A DNA stretch of 64,000 nucleotides from Oscillospiraceae bacterium (GTDB lineage Bacteria; Bacillota; Clostridia; Oscillospirales; JAAYXM01): NCBI GenBank assembly GCA_017409405.1, contig JAFQSU010000078.1, forward strand, positions 29,772-93,771, read 5' to 3'. The notes below the pieces were generated by a model. The model worked only from the letters and a program-made list of their open reading frames with translations. It searched no databases and was not told the origin of the DNA. Position numbers and translations under genes: made by a program. Of the stretch, positions 1-8,673 are shown one piece after another; within the stretch, counting starts at the first letter, position 1; the number at the start of each line of letters is the position of its first letter.

Positions 1-457
1 CGTCATATCGCTTGAGAAACTTATTGACCTGATTGCGCTTCTGATGATATTTCTTGCCCGGAAGCGTTGCAAGCTCTTCCCTGTTATATATATAATCGAA
101 GCTTTTACGTCTTTCCTCGAATTCAAACTCTCCGGGGAATGCCCTTTCCATCCCCTCACGCATTTTTTCCGTCACCGAGTGAAACCTCGGTGTGCGTCCA
201 AAAGCTTTTTCCGTCTCATATATTTTCGTAAGTGTTTCTTCAAAGCTTCCGCCGAGCGGAGGAAGGTACGACACATCGTCGCCCTTTCCCGAGCGCACAT
301 ATACCGTATCTCCGTCCATGCAAATTTCAGTATTGTACAAATTGCACCATGTGTACAGAATAACAAACGAGCTCTCTGTCGAGTTATATCCGCAGCTGCT
401 CATTATGGGAGCACAAAGCTCATAGTCATTCTCGTGTACCGGTCGAAACTCAAGCAT
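1..457 (-). CDS. DUF2156 / LPG_synthase_C-like protein, 3' end cut by window
   Basis: Reading from an ATG at 457 the frame stays open to the window edge, giving about 152 residues of an incomplete protein. The start MLEFRPVHENDYE and the later motif YHQKRNQVNKF match the DUF2156 family, whose fold is that of the C-terminal acyltransferase-like domain of lysyl-phosphatidylglycerol synthases. Members of this size class are cytosolic and their substrate is unknown. The start codon lies one base after the tmk stop, so it is translationally linked to tmk and tagA. The remaining part lies to the left of the window. Confidence 0.75.
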   Translation of the reverse strand, partial: MLEFRPVHENDYELCAPIMSSCGYNSTESSFVILYTWCNLYNTEICMDGDTVYVRSGKGDDVSYLPPLGGSFEETLTKIYETEKAFGRTPRFHSVTEKMREGMERAFPGEFEFEERRKSFDYIYNREELATLPGKKYHQKRNQVNKFLKRYD

Positions 458-458
458 T

Positions 459-1124
459 TTATTTCCCTTCTGTCAAAACATCCGAAACCGTTTTGAAAAT
501 TTCGGCATGAATCTCATCTATTGTCTTTATTCTTTGATTTTCAGTGCACGATATTCTTTTCCACGAATATTTTGCGGCAAGCGCCGTTGCCGAGGCATAA
601 CAGGTTTTCAGATATTCTTTGTCCTTTTCGTGAATATCCTCTTCCCCCTCGCGCTTTCTCATAAGGCTTTCCGCATGCTCGGGCGGCATATCAAGAAAAA
701 TCACCGCAGATGGCTCGGGAAGACCGAGAAGCCTGTATTCAAAATCAAACAGCCAGTCGCAGAAGCTTTCGCGCTCACCCTCAGGCATTTTACTCGCCTG
801 ATATATTGCGTTGGAGGTAGTGTAGCGGTCAAGCAAAACAATGCCGCCGTCATCGAGGTATGATTTCCATTCACGGAGATATGACGCAACACGGTCCACC
901 GCAAAAAAGCTCGATGCGGCATACGGATTTACCGCGTGTGCAGAATCACCGAATTCGCCGCCGAGGTACATGCGCACAAGCGCGGAAGAGTCGCTGTCAT
1001 ATCTGGGGAATGCGATTTTTTTGAATTTCTGACCCTCATCGGTCAGGCGACGGCACAACAGCTCAAGCTGTGTTGATTTTCCCGAGCAGTCGGTTCCCTC
1101 TATCGTGATAAGCTTGCTACGCAT
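459..1124 (-). CDS. tmk: Thymidylate kinase
   Basis: The 221-aa product phosphorylates dTMP to dTDP with ATP in the cytosol, the step leading to dTTP. The P-loop GTDCSGKST is at residues 10-18 and the DRY-type nucleotide-binding motif LLDRYTTSNAIYQ lies near residue 95. Length fits bacterial Tmk (about 205-220 aa). It sits between tagA (5-base gap) and the DUF2156 gene (1-base gap), so the three are one operon. The Asp in the P-loop (GTDCSG rather than GxEGxG) is a variation seen in some Firmicutes. Confidence 0.93.
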   Translation of the reverse strand: MRSKLITIEGTDCSGKSTQLELLCRRLTDEGQKFKKIAFPRYDSDSSALVRMYLGGEFGDSAHAVNPYAASSFFAVDRVASYLREWKSYLDDGGIVLLDRYTTSNAIYQASKMPEGERESFCDWLFDFEYRLLGLPEPSAVIFLDMPPEHAESLMRKREGEEDIHEKDKEYLKTCYASATALAAKYSWKRISCTENQRIKTIDEIHAEIFKTVSDVLTEGK

Positions 1125-1129
1125 ATCTC

Positions 1130-1858
1130 CTACCTCTTTCTCATTGCGTCAAATATTACCGCAAACATATATTTCGGAAGTGCGAGCATACGCCCTGCAC
1201 GCTTCGGCTCTTTGATGAGTCTGTAGAACCATTCAAGTCCGAGTTTTATGAATATATCCGGTGCGCGCTTGACCGTGCCGGCATAGGAATCGAGAGAGCC
1301 GCCGAGTCCGAGCATGAGCCGTACATTGAGCTTGTCCCTGTTTTTTGCCATCCAAAGCTCCTGCTTCGGCGCACCGAGGCACACGAAAAGAATATCTGCG
1401 CCGCTTTTGTTTATTTCGTCTATTACATCCTCGTCATTCTTAAAATATCCGTCACGGATGCCTGCAAAAACTATTCCGGGATACCTCTCCGAAATTTTTG
1501 ATGCCGCAAGCTCTGCCACTCCCGGCTTTGCGCCAAGGAAAAACACCATCTTTCCCTTCTCTGCCGCAAGTGAGAGTATACGCTCGCCCAACTCAACGCC
1601 CGGAACCTTCTGCTTGACGGGTGTTCCGTATATCCTTGAGGCATATACAACGCCTATGCCGTCGGCGACAACAAGGTCTGCGGAATTTATGATTCTGCCA
1701 AGCTCGACATCGTGCGCTGCCATATATGCAATCTCTGCATTGGGCGTTACAGCCATATGATTGCTCTCTTCTTCAAGCATCTTCTCTGCGAGAGCCGCCG
1801 CCTCATCAAGCGTTACATTGTTGTACGAAATGCCGTAAATTGATATTTTTTCATGCAT
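1130..1858 (-). CDS. tagA: WecG/TagA/CpsF family glycosyltransferase
   Basis: This 242-aa GT26 enzyme belongs to the family that transfers N-acetylmannosamine(uronic acid) to lipid-linked GlcNAc, an early step in teichoic acid or secondary wall polymer linkage synthesis on the cytoplasmic face of the membrane. Family hallmarks are visible: VTPNAEIAYMA near residue 40, ADGIGVVYASR near 70, and the C-terminal signature GLGGSLDSYAGTVKRAP. It heads the operon tagA-tmk-DUF2156. In SLH-bearing Clostridia TagA works together with CsaB, whose gene is at 20.6-22.8 kb here. The exact sugar is not readable from sequence. Confidence 0.9.
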   Translation of the reverse strand: MHEKISIYGISYNNVTLDEAAALAEKMLEEESNHMAVTPNAEIAYMAAHDVELGRIINSADLVVADGIGVVYASRIYGTPVKQKVPGVELGERILSLAAEKGKMVFFLGAKPGVAELAASKISERYPGIVFAGIRDGYFKNDEDVIDEINKSGADILFVCLGAPKQELWMAKNRDKLNVRLMLGLGGSLDSYAGTVKRAPDIFIKLGLEWFYRLIKEPKRAGRMLALPKYMFAVIFDAMRKR

Positions 1859-2007
1859 ATTATCTATCCCCTTTGATAAGGTACATAATTATCTATAATA
1901 TATAATACCACAATCTAAAAGAATTGAAAAGTAAAATTCGTGTGTATAATGTAAACTTTAAGATTTTCCTGTCCATATATGAAATTTTTAAATAAATACA
2001 AAAAGCT

Positions 2008-2036
2008 TTGACGTTTTTGACAATCGGTGATAATAT
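2008..2036 (+). promoter_or_regulatory. Sigma-A type promoter before rodA
   Basis: TTGACG (2008-2013), a 17-base spacer and TAATAT (2031-2036) precede the rodA start. An alternative pair TTGACA (2017-2022)/TATAAA (2040-2045), also with 17 bases, overlaps it but would start transcription almost at the ribosome site. The 5' leader is very short in either case. Confidence 0.55.
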
Positions 2037-2064
2037 AATTATAAAATGGAAAGAGGTGAACATC

Positions 2065-3192
2065 TTGTCCGGTTTTCTTCGCTCACTGAAAAACTTTTTT
2101 CGACAGATTGATATAAAGCTTTTAATCGTTGCTTTGGTTGCCTCAACCTTTGGCATGGTTCTTATCGCAAGCGCAACACAAAGCATGGGCAGTGGCAGTT
2201 TTCTGAAGGTTCAGCTTGTTGCGACGGTTGTCGGCATTGGGCTTTATCTTATGCTGTCCTGGCTCGACCTCGACTCCGTCAGCTCATGGTGGAAGTATGT
2301 TTATATTGCAAATCTTCTTTTAATCTGTTCGCTCATTTTCTTCGGAACGGGCTCCGAGGAAACAGGAAACCGTGCGTGGATACGCTTCGGTTCTATCGGT
2401 ATCCAACCTGCAGAATTTGGCAAAATTCTTTTCATTCTTGCGTTTGCAGGACATATTGACTCTCTGCGTGACAGGCTTGATTCATCCTTTTCCGTCTTAC
2501 TTCTCGGCGTGCATGCACTAATCCCCATCGGTCTTATATATGCCGTTTCGTCTGACCTCGGCTCTTCACTTGTTTATGTGGTCATTTTTGTTGTGATGAT
2601 GTTCTGTGCCGGAATAAAGCTTCGTTGGTTTGCCGGCGCACTCGTCACTTTAGGCGCAGCCTCTCCTTTTATCTGGAAATATTTTTTGCGCGAAGACCAG
2701 AAGATGCGTGTTCTCGTTGTGTTCAATCCGGAGCTTGACCCACTCGGTCGCGGATATCACGCCATACAGAGCAAAATCGCAATAGGCTCGGGTCAGCTTT
2801 TCGGAAGAGGGCTTGGACAGGGAACACAGACACAGCTCGGATATCTTCCCGCAAAACAGACGGACTTTATTTTCTCCGTTGCCGGAGAGGAGCTTGGTCT
2901 CATAGGGTGCATAGCCGTCATTGTCATACTTGCGCTTATCATTGCAAGATGTCTTTCAATCACCATGCGCTCTTCCTCGTTTTCCTCTTTTCTGATATGT
3001 GCAGGCGTTTCTGCCATGCTTATTGCCCAGACAGTCGAAAACATCGGTATGTGTACGGGGCTTCTCCCCGTCATCGGACTTACACTTCCGCTGTTCTCAT
3101 ACGGCGGTTCCAGCGTTCTCGCCGTTTATATGGCACTCGGTCTTATAAGCTCGGCACGAATGAAAGCGGTTCCGTCCCGTTTATCAAACTAA
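2065..3192 (+). CDS. rodA: RodA/FtsW/SpoVE-family cell-wall polymerase (RodA-like)
   Basis: The product is a polytopic membrane SEDS glycosyltransferase that polymerises lipid II with a partner class-B PBP during elongation. I start it at TTG 2065, which follows AAAGAGGTGA at 2050-2059, giving 375 aa; the upstream ATG at 2008 lacks such a site and lies in the promoter. Hydrophobic segments run through the protein. SEDS hallmarks are GNRAWIRFG followed by QPAEFGKI near residue 115, GRGLGQGTQTQLGYLPAKQTDFIFS, and the C-terminal GLTLPLFSYGGSS. No PBP gene is adjacent. Confidence 0.88.
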   Translation: MSGFLRSLKNFFRQIDIKLLIVALVASTFGMVLIASATQSMGSGSFLKVQLVATVVGIGLYLMLSWLDLDSVSSWWKYVYIANLLLICSLIFFGTGSEETGNRAWIRFGSIGIQPAEFGKILFILAFAGHIDSLRDRLDSSFSVLLLGVHALIPIGLIYAVSSDLGSSLVYVVIFVVMMFCAGIKLRWFAGALVTLGAASPFIWKYFLREDQKMRVLVVFNPELDPLGRGYHAIQSKIAIGSGQLFGRGLGQGTQTQLGYLPAKQTDFIFSVAGEELGLIGCIAVIVILALIIARCLSITMRSSSFSSFLICAGVSAMLIAQTVENIGMCTGLLPVIGLTLPLFSYGGSSVLAVYMALGLISSARMKAVPSRLSN

Positions 3193-3209
3193 AACAGGAG
3201 TTTAAAAGT

Positions 3210-3887
3210 ATGCTTTCAAATTATGACATTATTCTCTTTGACTCTGACAACACCTTATACAACCACGGCATTCACGAAAAAACAGCAATCTTTGAGGCTT
3301 TTTCTCTGTACGGAGAAGAAATTGACGATGAGCGCTATCTTCTCTACAGAAGAATAAACGATGATATCTGGAAGGAGTTTGAACGGGGCATCTCGCACAC
3401 AGACGGACCTTTAGTTGAACGCTTCCGCAGGTTTTCGGATGCTTCTGGGATTTCGCTGTGTCCTTTCCGCATAAACGAGCTGTATGTTGAAGCCTTGTCA
3501 AATCAGTGTTCTCCGTTTCCCGACTCTTACGAGGTTTGCAAAAAGCTTTCCGAAACCCATAAATTATACATCATTACAAACGGCACCGAAAGCATTCAGC
3601 TCAAGCGGTATGAGGTAAGTCCTCTGCGTCCGTTCTTCTCGGGCATTTTTACTGCCGCCGGGATAGGTATCCAGAAGCCCAAAAAAGAATTCTTTGACCG
3701 TGTCCTTGAAAAAATCGGAAACCCCGAAAAGCGACGTGTAATCGTCATCGGCGACTCGCTCACCTCGGATATCCTCGGCGGTGTGAATGCAGGGCTTGAC
3801 ACCTGTTGGTACAATCCTGAACACAAAGAGAACAGCATGGATTTTTCTCCCACATATGAAATAGAATCTCTCAAATCCCTTTTATAA
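3210..3887 (+). CDS. YjjG-like HAD family nucleotidase
   Basis: The 225-aa protein is a cytosolic HAD-superfamily phosphatase of the YjjG subgroup, which dephosphorylates (often non-canonical) pyrimidine nucleoside monophosphates. HAD motif I is FDSDNTLYN at residues 9-17, motif II is the T in IITNGTES near residue 112, motif III is the Lys in GIQKPKKEFF, and motif IV is VIGDSLTSDILGG. The start ATG follows AACAGGAG 17 bases after the rodA stop, so the two genes are probably co-transcribed. Substrate assignment is by family only. Confidence 0.8.
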   Translation: MLSNYDIILFDSDNTLYNHGIHEKTAIFEAFSLYGEEIDDERYLLYRRINDDIWKEFERGISHTDGPLVERFRRFSDASGISLCPFRINELYVEALSNQCSPFPDSYEVCKKLSETHKLYIITNGTESIQLKRYEVSPLRPFFSGIFTAAGIGIQKPKKEFFDRVLEKIGNPEKRRVIVIGDSLTSDILGGVNAGLDTCWYNPEHKENSMDFSPTYEIESLKSLL

Positions 3888-3898
3888 ATTTTATATTC

Positions 3899-3933
3899 AA
3901 AGGCAACTGCAGACTGATACTGCAGTTGCCTTT
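3899..3933. terminator. Bidirectional intrinsic terminator
   Basis: A 14-bp perfect stem (AAAGGCAACTGCAG with its complement) around a 7-base loop lies between the converging YjjG-like and AGCS symporter genes, with A and T runs suited to both directions. Confidence 0.8.
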
Positions 3934-3935
3934 AT

Positions 3936-5264
3936 TTATAGTTCCTTTTTCGTTTCGCGGATTACAATTCCTGAAAGCAGAATTACGGCAATGAGGTTTG
4001 GTATCATCATAATACCGTTGAACATATCACCAATTTCCCACACGCTTTCAACCCGGAGGACTGCGCCAAGCGCAACCGCCGCCACGAAAACACCCTGATA
4101 TGCTTTTGATAAGCGCTCATTTTCATGCGACAGGTACGCAACACACCGCTCACCGTAATATGACCAGCCGAGAATCGTGGACAGGGCAAACAAAACCGTT
4201 GCCACAGCGACAAATACTCCGCCAAAGTCTCCGAAAAACGCTTGAAAAGCACGTGTCACAAGAGCTGCTCCCGAAGCTTCTCCGTTGTGACAACCCGAAC
4301 CTATAACGGCTATTGCCGTTACCGTACAGACGATTATTGTGTCTACAAACACCTCAAACATACCCCAGAAGCCCTGATGCATGGGGCTTTTGGCGTCCGC
4401 TGCGGCATGTACCAAAGGCGCACTGCCAAGACCTGCCTCGTTTGAAAAGACACCGCGTGCAACACCGAAGCGGATTGCCTTTTTTACCATTTCTCCTGCC
4501 CCTGCGCCGTAAACCGCCTGCGGTGTCAATGCAGAAGCGCAAATCTCGTGCAGTGCATCTATCGCAGAGCCTGGCGAAAGAACAATTATTCCGACACCGC
4601 CGAGGATATAAAGCCCTGCCATGAGCGGTACCATTTTTTCTGCAAAGTGCGAAATTCTCGAGATTCCGCCACTCATAGCGACTGCCGCAATTGTCGCGAC
4701 AAGAAGTCCCGTCACCCACTCAGGTGTACCGATAAAAAAGCTCACAACAGAAGAAATGGAATTTGACTGGTTCATCGCCCCCATGCCCAGACACGCAAAT
4801 GCTCCTGATATTGCAAACAGGACAGAAAGCCATGTATATCCCTTGCCCAATCCTCTTTTTATGTAATACATCGGTCCGCCGTAATACTCTCCGTTTCTTT
4901 CCATACGGAATTTTACCGAAAGGAAAATTTCTGCATATTTGGTCGCCATACCCAGAAGTGCCGAAACCCACATCCAGAACACGGCACCGGCTCCGCCTGC
5001 CGTTATAGCGGTTGCAACTCCCACTATGTTTCCGGTGCCTATCGAAGATGCAAGTGCCGAAGCCACCGCCTGATAGGGAGTAATCCTCCCGTTGGCTTTT
5101 TTCTGCCTTTTAAGCAGTGTTCCGAAGGTTTCCCGTGACCACAGTGGAAATTTTGTTATCTGAAAAAAGCCGAGCCTTGCGGACAAATATATTCCGCAAC
5201 TCATAACAAGCAGGAGCATGGGGACTCCCCAGACAGTTTTATTTATCGCCGCCACAATCTGCAT
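3936..5264 (-). CDS. alsT: AGCS-family sodium:alanine/amino-acid symporter
   Basis: The 442-aa polytopic membrane protein imports alanine, glycine or glutamine with Na+. The AGCS signature SSIGTGNIVGVATAI is near residue 73 and GPMYYIKRGLGKG near residue 130; FSNEAGLGSAP is a second conserved segment around residue 270. Length fits the family (440-480 aa). The gene is alone, converging on the YjjG-like gene. I looked for a glycine riboswitch in its 5' region and did not find one. Alanine versus glutamine preference cannot be decided. Confidence 0.9.
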   Translation of the reverse strand: MQIVAAINKTVWGVPMLLLVMSCGIYLSARLGFFQITKFPLWSRETFGTLLKRQKKANGRITPYQAVASALASSIGTGNIVGVATAITAGGAGAVFWMWVSALLGMATKYAEIFLSVKFRMERNGEYYGGPMYYIKRGLGKGYTWLSVLFAISGAFACLGMGAMNQSNSISSVVSFFIGTPEWVTGLLVATIAAVAMSGGISRISHFAEKMVPLMAGLYILGGVGIIVLSPGSAIDALHEICASALTPQAVYGAGAGEMVKKAIRFGVARGVFSNEAGLGSAPLVHAAADAKSPMHQGFWGMFEVFVDTIIVCTVTAIAVIGSGCHNGEASGAALVTRAFQAFFGDFGGVFVAVATVLFALSTILGWSYYGERCVAYLSHENERLSKAYQGVFVAAVALGAVLRVESVWEIGDMFNGIMMIPNLIAVILLSGIVIRETKKEL

Positions 5265-5318
5265 ATGTATACCTCCGATATGTACATATGGCAGAATATG
5301 ATTATTTTTCCGCCAGTA

Positions 5319-5358
5319 TTACATATAGATTGCAAAACGGATTTACATATTGCAAAAC
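5319..5358. promoter_or_regulatory. Direct repeat TTACATAT..TTGCAAAAC, possible regulator sites
   Basis: The motif TTACATAT followed by TTGCAAAAC (with three extra bases in the first copy) occurs at 5319-5338 and again at 5343-5358 in the divergent region between alsT and the deacetylase-like gene. The second copy contains the -35 box of the downstream promoter. Confidence 0.4.
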
Positions 5359-5378
5359 CTTGCGCCGACATGTATAAT
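5350..5378 (+). promoter_or_regulatory. Sigma-A promoter of the deacetylase-like gene
   Basis: TTGCAA (5350-5355), 17-base spacer, TATAAT (5373-5378), 8 bases before the ribosome site AAAGGAGG. Confidence 0.75.
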
Positions 5379-5400
5379 GAACATAAAGGAGGTGTCTGCC

Positions 5401-6582
5401 GTGAAAAAAAGATTTATTTCGCTCATCCTTATAATTTGCATATCCGCACTGCTGTTTTCCGTTCCGTCGGGTGCCGCGAGTGAGATTTTTGTCGCTGCCG
5501 GCAACACCGTTCTGCCGCTTACTGATGCTATGCCAATCCGTTCAAGCGGTGTGTGGTACATAGATTATCAGTGTTTCACAAAAGGAGGACTCAACGTAAA
5601 CAGCTCATACAATGCCGCCGAGCGAACCCTCGTTCTTTATACCTGGGACACCACGCTTGTATTTGATCTCAACTCCGCAACGGCGTACACTACCGCAGAA
5701 AAGGTTCCGTACAAGGCAGTTGCCTTTGTCTCCTCCGGCACGGTGTATGTCCCTGCACAGTTTACAGCCCAGATGCTCGGCTTTGAATGCTCGTATCTTT
5801 CCGACCCCGTCATGATACGCATCAAACGCTCGACTGATATTCCGAACAACATGTTTCAGTATATTGCTCAAAGTGAGATTCCGAATCTCTTGGCTGCGTA
5901 CAATGCAAGCAAGAAAAACAACAATGATGTTTCATCATCCGCAGGTTCACAACCGACTTCACCTGATGATGAGAGCGAGAACAATACCGTGCGCAAGGGC
6001 ATCCGTCTGACGTTTAACATAACGGACGGCGCCAATATGTCAAAAATTCTCGACTCGCTCTCACGTTACGGCTGCCATGCAACCTTTTTTATCAAAGGCA
6101 GTGCAATTGACAACTGTGAAAACGAGCTGCGCCGTGCCGTGAGCGGCGGTCATTCGCTCGGCATGCTCTCGCAGAACGGAAGCTCCGATTTTTCCGCCGG
6201 CGGTGATGTTCTAAAAAATGCTCTTTCTTCATGCAACGACCGTTTATTTAAGACGGCAAAAACGAAGACACGGCTTATCCGCATACCTGACGGGAGCAAG
6301 GCTGTTTCCAAGGAAACCGTCGATACACTCATCTCTCTCGGCTACAGAATATGGGATGACTCATTCACTCCCACAGGAAGTTCCGCCAACCGCATCTACA
6401 ACTCAACCGTGTCGCAGCTTTCCGGCGGAAAGTACCGTACCCCGACGATAACACTTACCGATTCCGACGCTTCGGTAAGCGCTCTGACACGCATCCTTCG
6501 CTATCTTGATACAAACAATTACAGAACATATACCATATCCGTTCTCGACACACCTGTAAACGATATTTCGGAAAGAAGATAA
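5401..6582 (+). CDS. Exported protein: amine-oxidase-N-like domain plus degenerate NodB-like domain
   Basis: The 393-aa protein starts at GTG 5401 after AAAGGAGGTG. A signal peptide covers residues 1-27 (KKR, hydrophobic core, cut near SGAAS). Residues about 30-155 resemble the copper-amine-oxidase N-terminal-like domain found in Firmicutes surface proteins. A Ser/Asn linker follows, then from residue 200 a polysaccharide-deacetylase (NodB) fold: RLTFNITDGAN replaces the usual TFDDGP motif and CHATFFIKG is kept. The second metal motif H(S/T)xxH is not visible (GGHSLGMLSQNG). I therefore expect a wall-associated protein that may bind glycan without deacetylating it. A terminator at 6582-6617 follows. 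Confidence 0.7.
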   Translation: MKKRFISLILIICISALLFSVPSGAASEIFVAAGNTVLPLTDAMPIRSSGVWYIDYQCFTKGGLNVNSSYNAAERTLVLYTWDTTLVFDLNSATAYTTAEKVPYKAVAFVSSGTVYVPAQFTAQMLGFECSYLSDPVMIRIKRSTDIPNNMFQYIAQSEIPNLLAAYNASKKNNNDVSSSAGSQPTSPDDESENNTVRKGIRLTFNITDGANMSKILDSLSRYGCHATFFIKGSAIDNCENELRRAVSGGHSLGMLSQNGSSDFSAGGDVLKNALSSCNDRLFKTAKTKTRLIRIPDGSKAVSKETVDTLISLGYRIWDDSFTPTGSSANRIYNSTVSQLSGGKYRTPTITLTDSDASVSALTRILRYLDTNNYRTYTISVLDTPVNDISERR

Positions 6583-6617
6583 AAAAATTCTGCAAGATTT
6601 CTCTTGCAGAATTTTTT
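6582..6617. terminator. Bidirectional intrinsic terminator
   Basis: A 16-bp perfect stem (AAAAAATTCTGCAAGA with its complement) and 4-base loop lie between converging genes; both flanks carry A/T runs. Confidence 0.85.
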
Positions 6618-6626
6618 ATTTTCTTT

Positions 6627-7055
6627 TTATTCTCCGCAGCTACACTCTTCATCGCCGCAGCAGCATTCGTCCATATCGAACTCAAGCTCTTCGCCGCAAC
6701 CCGGGCAGGTTATCTTGCCGAGGTCGAGAATGTCGTCATCTACCATGATGGAGTCACCGCATGTCGGGCAAACAACTTCATAGTGGAAGTCATCGCATGC
6801 GCAATCATCGCAGTCGCAGTCGTCGTCACAGTCGCACTCATCAAAAGCGCCTTCGAGCTCTAAAAGCTCTTCTGCAACCTCGTCAAGCTCGTCGCTGATG
6901 TCGTCTGCAATCTTTTCAAGATCGGAAACAGATGCGGCAAGCTCATCAATAACATCTACCATAGCAACAAGAAGCTTGCCCTCTTTTGTGTCGGTATCAA
7001 TATCGAGACCGTCAAAAAGACCTCTGAGGTATGCTGCCTTTTCTACTATATCCAT
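6627..7055 (-). CDS. CD1247 N-terminal-domain protein with acidic Cys-rich zinc-ribbon tail
   Basis: This 142-aa cytosolic protein begins with a helical segment (MDIVEKAAYLRGLFDGL) as in Clostridioides CD1247, followed by a strongly acidic, probably coiled region and an extraordinary DCDDDCDCDDCACDD run near residues 92-106. A zinc ribbon follows: CPTCGDS and CPGCGEEL, about 20 residues apart, then a final cluster of Cys (CCCGDEECSCGE). It is downstream of efp with a 19-base gap, the neighbourhood also seen for CD1247. The function is unknown; zinc or other metal binding is inferred from the 15 or so cysteines. Confidence 0.75.
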   Translation of the reverse strand: MDIVEKAAYLRGLFDGLDIDTDTKEGKLLVAMVDVIDELAASVSDLEKIADDISDELDEVAEELLELEGAFDECDCDDDCDCDDCACDDFHYEVVCPTCGDSIMVDDDILDLGKITCPGCGEELEFDMDECCCGDEECSCGE

Positions 7056-7074
7056 GAGTTTTCCTCCGTATAAT

Positions 7075-7635
7075 TTATTTTGCGCGTTCTAAGTACTCGC
7101 CTGTTCTTGTATCAATCTTGATTCTGTCGCCGATATTGATAAAGAGCGGAACACGAACCTCAGCACCCGTCTCAACAGTTGCCGGCTTTGTAACGTTTGT
7201 AGCCGTATCACCCTTAAGACCGGGCTCTGTCTCTGTGATTTCAAGCTCTACGAAGTTAGGCGGTTCTACGCTGAATACGTTTCCTTTGAAGGAGAGGAAC
7301 TTAACAACCATGTTCTCAGTTACGAACTTAAAGCTTTCGGGAAGCTTGTCGGCGTTAAGCGGCTCCTGGTCGAAGGTCTCGGCATCCATGAAGTAGTACA
7401 GCTCTCCGTCGTTGTAGAGATACTGCATGTCCTTACGCTCAACAAATGCCGGCGGGAACTTATCCGTCGGGTTGAATGATGTTTCAACAACAGCGCCTGT
7501 AAGAACATTGCGATACTTTGTGCGGACAAAAGCCGCACCCTTACCGGGCTTAACATGCTGGAACTCGATAATCTGCATTACCTGTCCGTCCATTTCAAAT
7601 GTCATACCGTTTCTGAATTCACCTGCAGAAATCAT
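7075..7635 (-). CDS. efp: Elongation factor P
   Basis: The 186-aa protein binds ribosomes stalled at polyproline stretches and promotes peptide-bond formation. The KOW-like N-terminal domain contains the loop [14 protein letters not shown], whose Lys near residue 32 is the position modified in many bacteria. The two OB domains follow, with [18 protein letters not shown] and the C-terminal [20 protein letters not shown]. Length is standard. It leads the operon with the CD1247-type gene. No modification enzyme (EpmA, EarP or YmfI type) was noticed in the window. Confidence 0.97.
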   Translation of the reverse strand: MISAGEFRNGMTFEMDGQVMQIIEFQHVKPGKGAAFVRTKYRNVLTGAVVETSFNPTDKFPPAFVERKDMQYLYNDGELYYFMDAETFDQEPLNADKLPESFKFVTENMVVKFLSFKGNVFSVEPPNFVELEITETEPGLKGDTATNVTKPATVETGAEVRVPLFINIGDRIKIDTRTGEYLERAK

Positions 7636-7720
7636 TTACTTATCCTCCATTTATTCTATATAAATCTTTTTCTATTTTAACCTATATTATTCCATTTTGC
7701 AAGAAAAACTTTAAAAAACC

Positions 7721-8152
7721 TTACATTTCACACAAAACTCGCACACCGAGGGGGTATACAAGCTTGCCGAAGCCGCAAATCATGCCGACGCAGACGGAAG
7801 AAATGACCGATTTATGACGGAATTCTTCACGGGCATGGATGTTGCTGAGGTGTACCTCTACACACGGAAGCTTCACGGAAGCTATGGCATCACGGATTGC
7901 TATGCTGTAGTGCGAATAAGCCGCCGCATTGAGCACTATGCCGTCAAACCCTTCGTCAAGTGCACGGTAGAGCAGGTCAACGATTTCGCCCTCGTGGTTT
8001 GTCTGATACGCCGTAATGTCTGCGCCGAGTGACTCTGTGCTCTTCTTTGTGAACTCAATTATGTCATCAAGCGTATCTCTTCCGTAAATGTTTGTTTCGC
8101 GTGTGCCGAGTGCATTCAAGTTCGGTCCGTTGATTATCATTATCTTTTTCAT
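7721..8152 (-). CDS. aroQ: 3-dehydroquinate dehydratase, type II
   Basis: The 143-aa cytosolic enzyme dehydrates 3-dehydroquinate to 3-dehydroshikimate in aromatic amino-acid synthesis. Conserved segments are INGPNLNALG (residues 6-15, with the catalytic Tyr in NIYG shortly after), LNAAAYSHYSIAIRDAI near residue 74 and EVHLSNIHAREEFRHKS near residue 98. Length matches type II enzymes (about 145 aa). Its ATG overlaps the yqeG stop as TAATG, so translation is coupled. The rest of the shikimate pathway is elsewhere. Confidence 0.95.
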   Translation of the reverse strand: MKKIMIINGPNLNALGTRETNIYGRDTLDDIIEFTKKSTESLGADITAYQTNHEGEIVDLLYRALDEGFDGIVLNAAAYSHYSIAIRDAIASVKLPCVEVHLSNIHAREEFRHKSVISSVCVGMICGFGKLVYPLGVRVLCEM

Positions 8153-8592
8153 TATTCAAACATTCTCCTTTTTCCGAGCGGCGAAACCTTTATTGCAAGC
8201 ACCCCGCTCCGTTTTGCACCGACTATGTCGGTTATTATTTTATCTCCGACAAGCGCTGTTGTCTCACATGTGCCGCCGTATTTTTCCATAGCGAGCCTTA
8301 TCGTTTTTCTGCTCGGCTTTCCGCTTTTCCAGAAATGAGCGACACCGAGAGGGTCACAATATTTTTTAACACGCTCTTCTCCGTTATTTGATACCACGAC
8401 GAGCGAAACGCCGTGTTCGGAAAGGTCACGCACCCATTCTTTTACCCTGTCATCCGGCACTTCATTTTCATATTTTGCTATCGTGTTATCAAGGTCCGAT
8501 ATGAGAACCTTTATATTTATTGCCTCAAGAAGCTCGCCCGTCAGCTCGTAAATGCTTTCGATTTTCATGTCGGGCTTAAACCGTGACAGCAT
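8152..8592 (-). CDS. yqeG: YqeG-family HAD-IIIA phosphatase
   Basis: The 146-aa protein is a small HAD-superfamily phosphatase of the YqeG family, related to phosphatidylglycerophosphatase GEP4. I start at ATG 8592, which follows GGAGGT by 7 bases; an in-frame ATG at 8607 would place that ribosome site inside the gene. Motif I ISDLDNTIAKY is near residue 33, motif II VVVSNNGEERV near 69, the Lys in SGKPSRKT near 91 and motif IV LVGDKIITDI near 115. Co-transcribed with aroQ. The substrate in Clostridia is not firmly known. Confidence 0.88.
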   Translation of the reverse strand: MLSRFKPDMKIESIYELTGELLEAINIKVLISDLDNTIAKYENEVPDDRVKEWVRDLSEHGVSLVVVSNNGEERVKKYCDPLGVAHFWKSGKPSRKTIRLAMEKYGGTCETTALVGDKIITDIVGAKRSGVLAIKVSPLGKRRMFE

Positions 8593-8673
8593 CACAGACC
8601 TCCGCATACAACAAGGATTTTTATAATATATTTACTATAACACATAAAACGCATTTGAGCAAGGGAGATTCTT

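Noticed and set aside
5265..5400. Possible glycine riboswitch ahead of the alanine symporter
   Set aside because: The space is too short and shows none of the conserved gcvT aptamer core; only promoter elements and direct repeats are visible.
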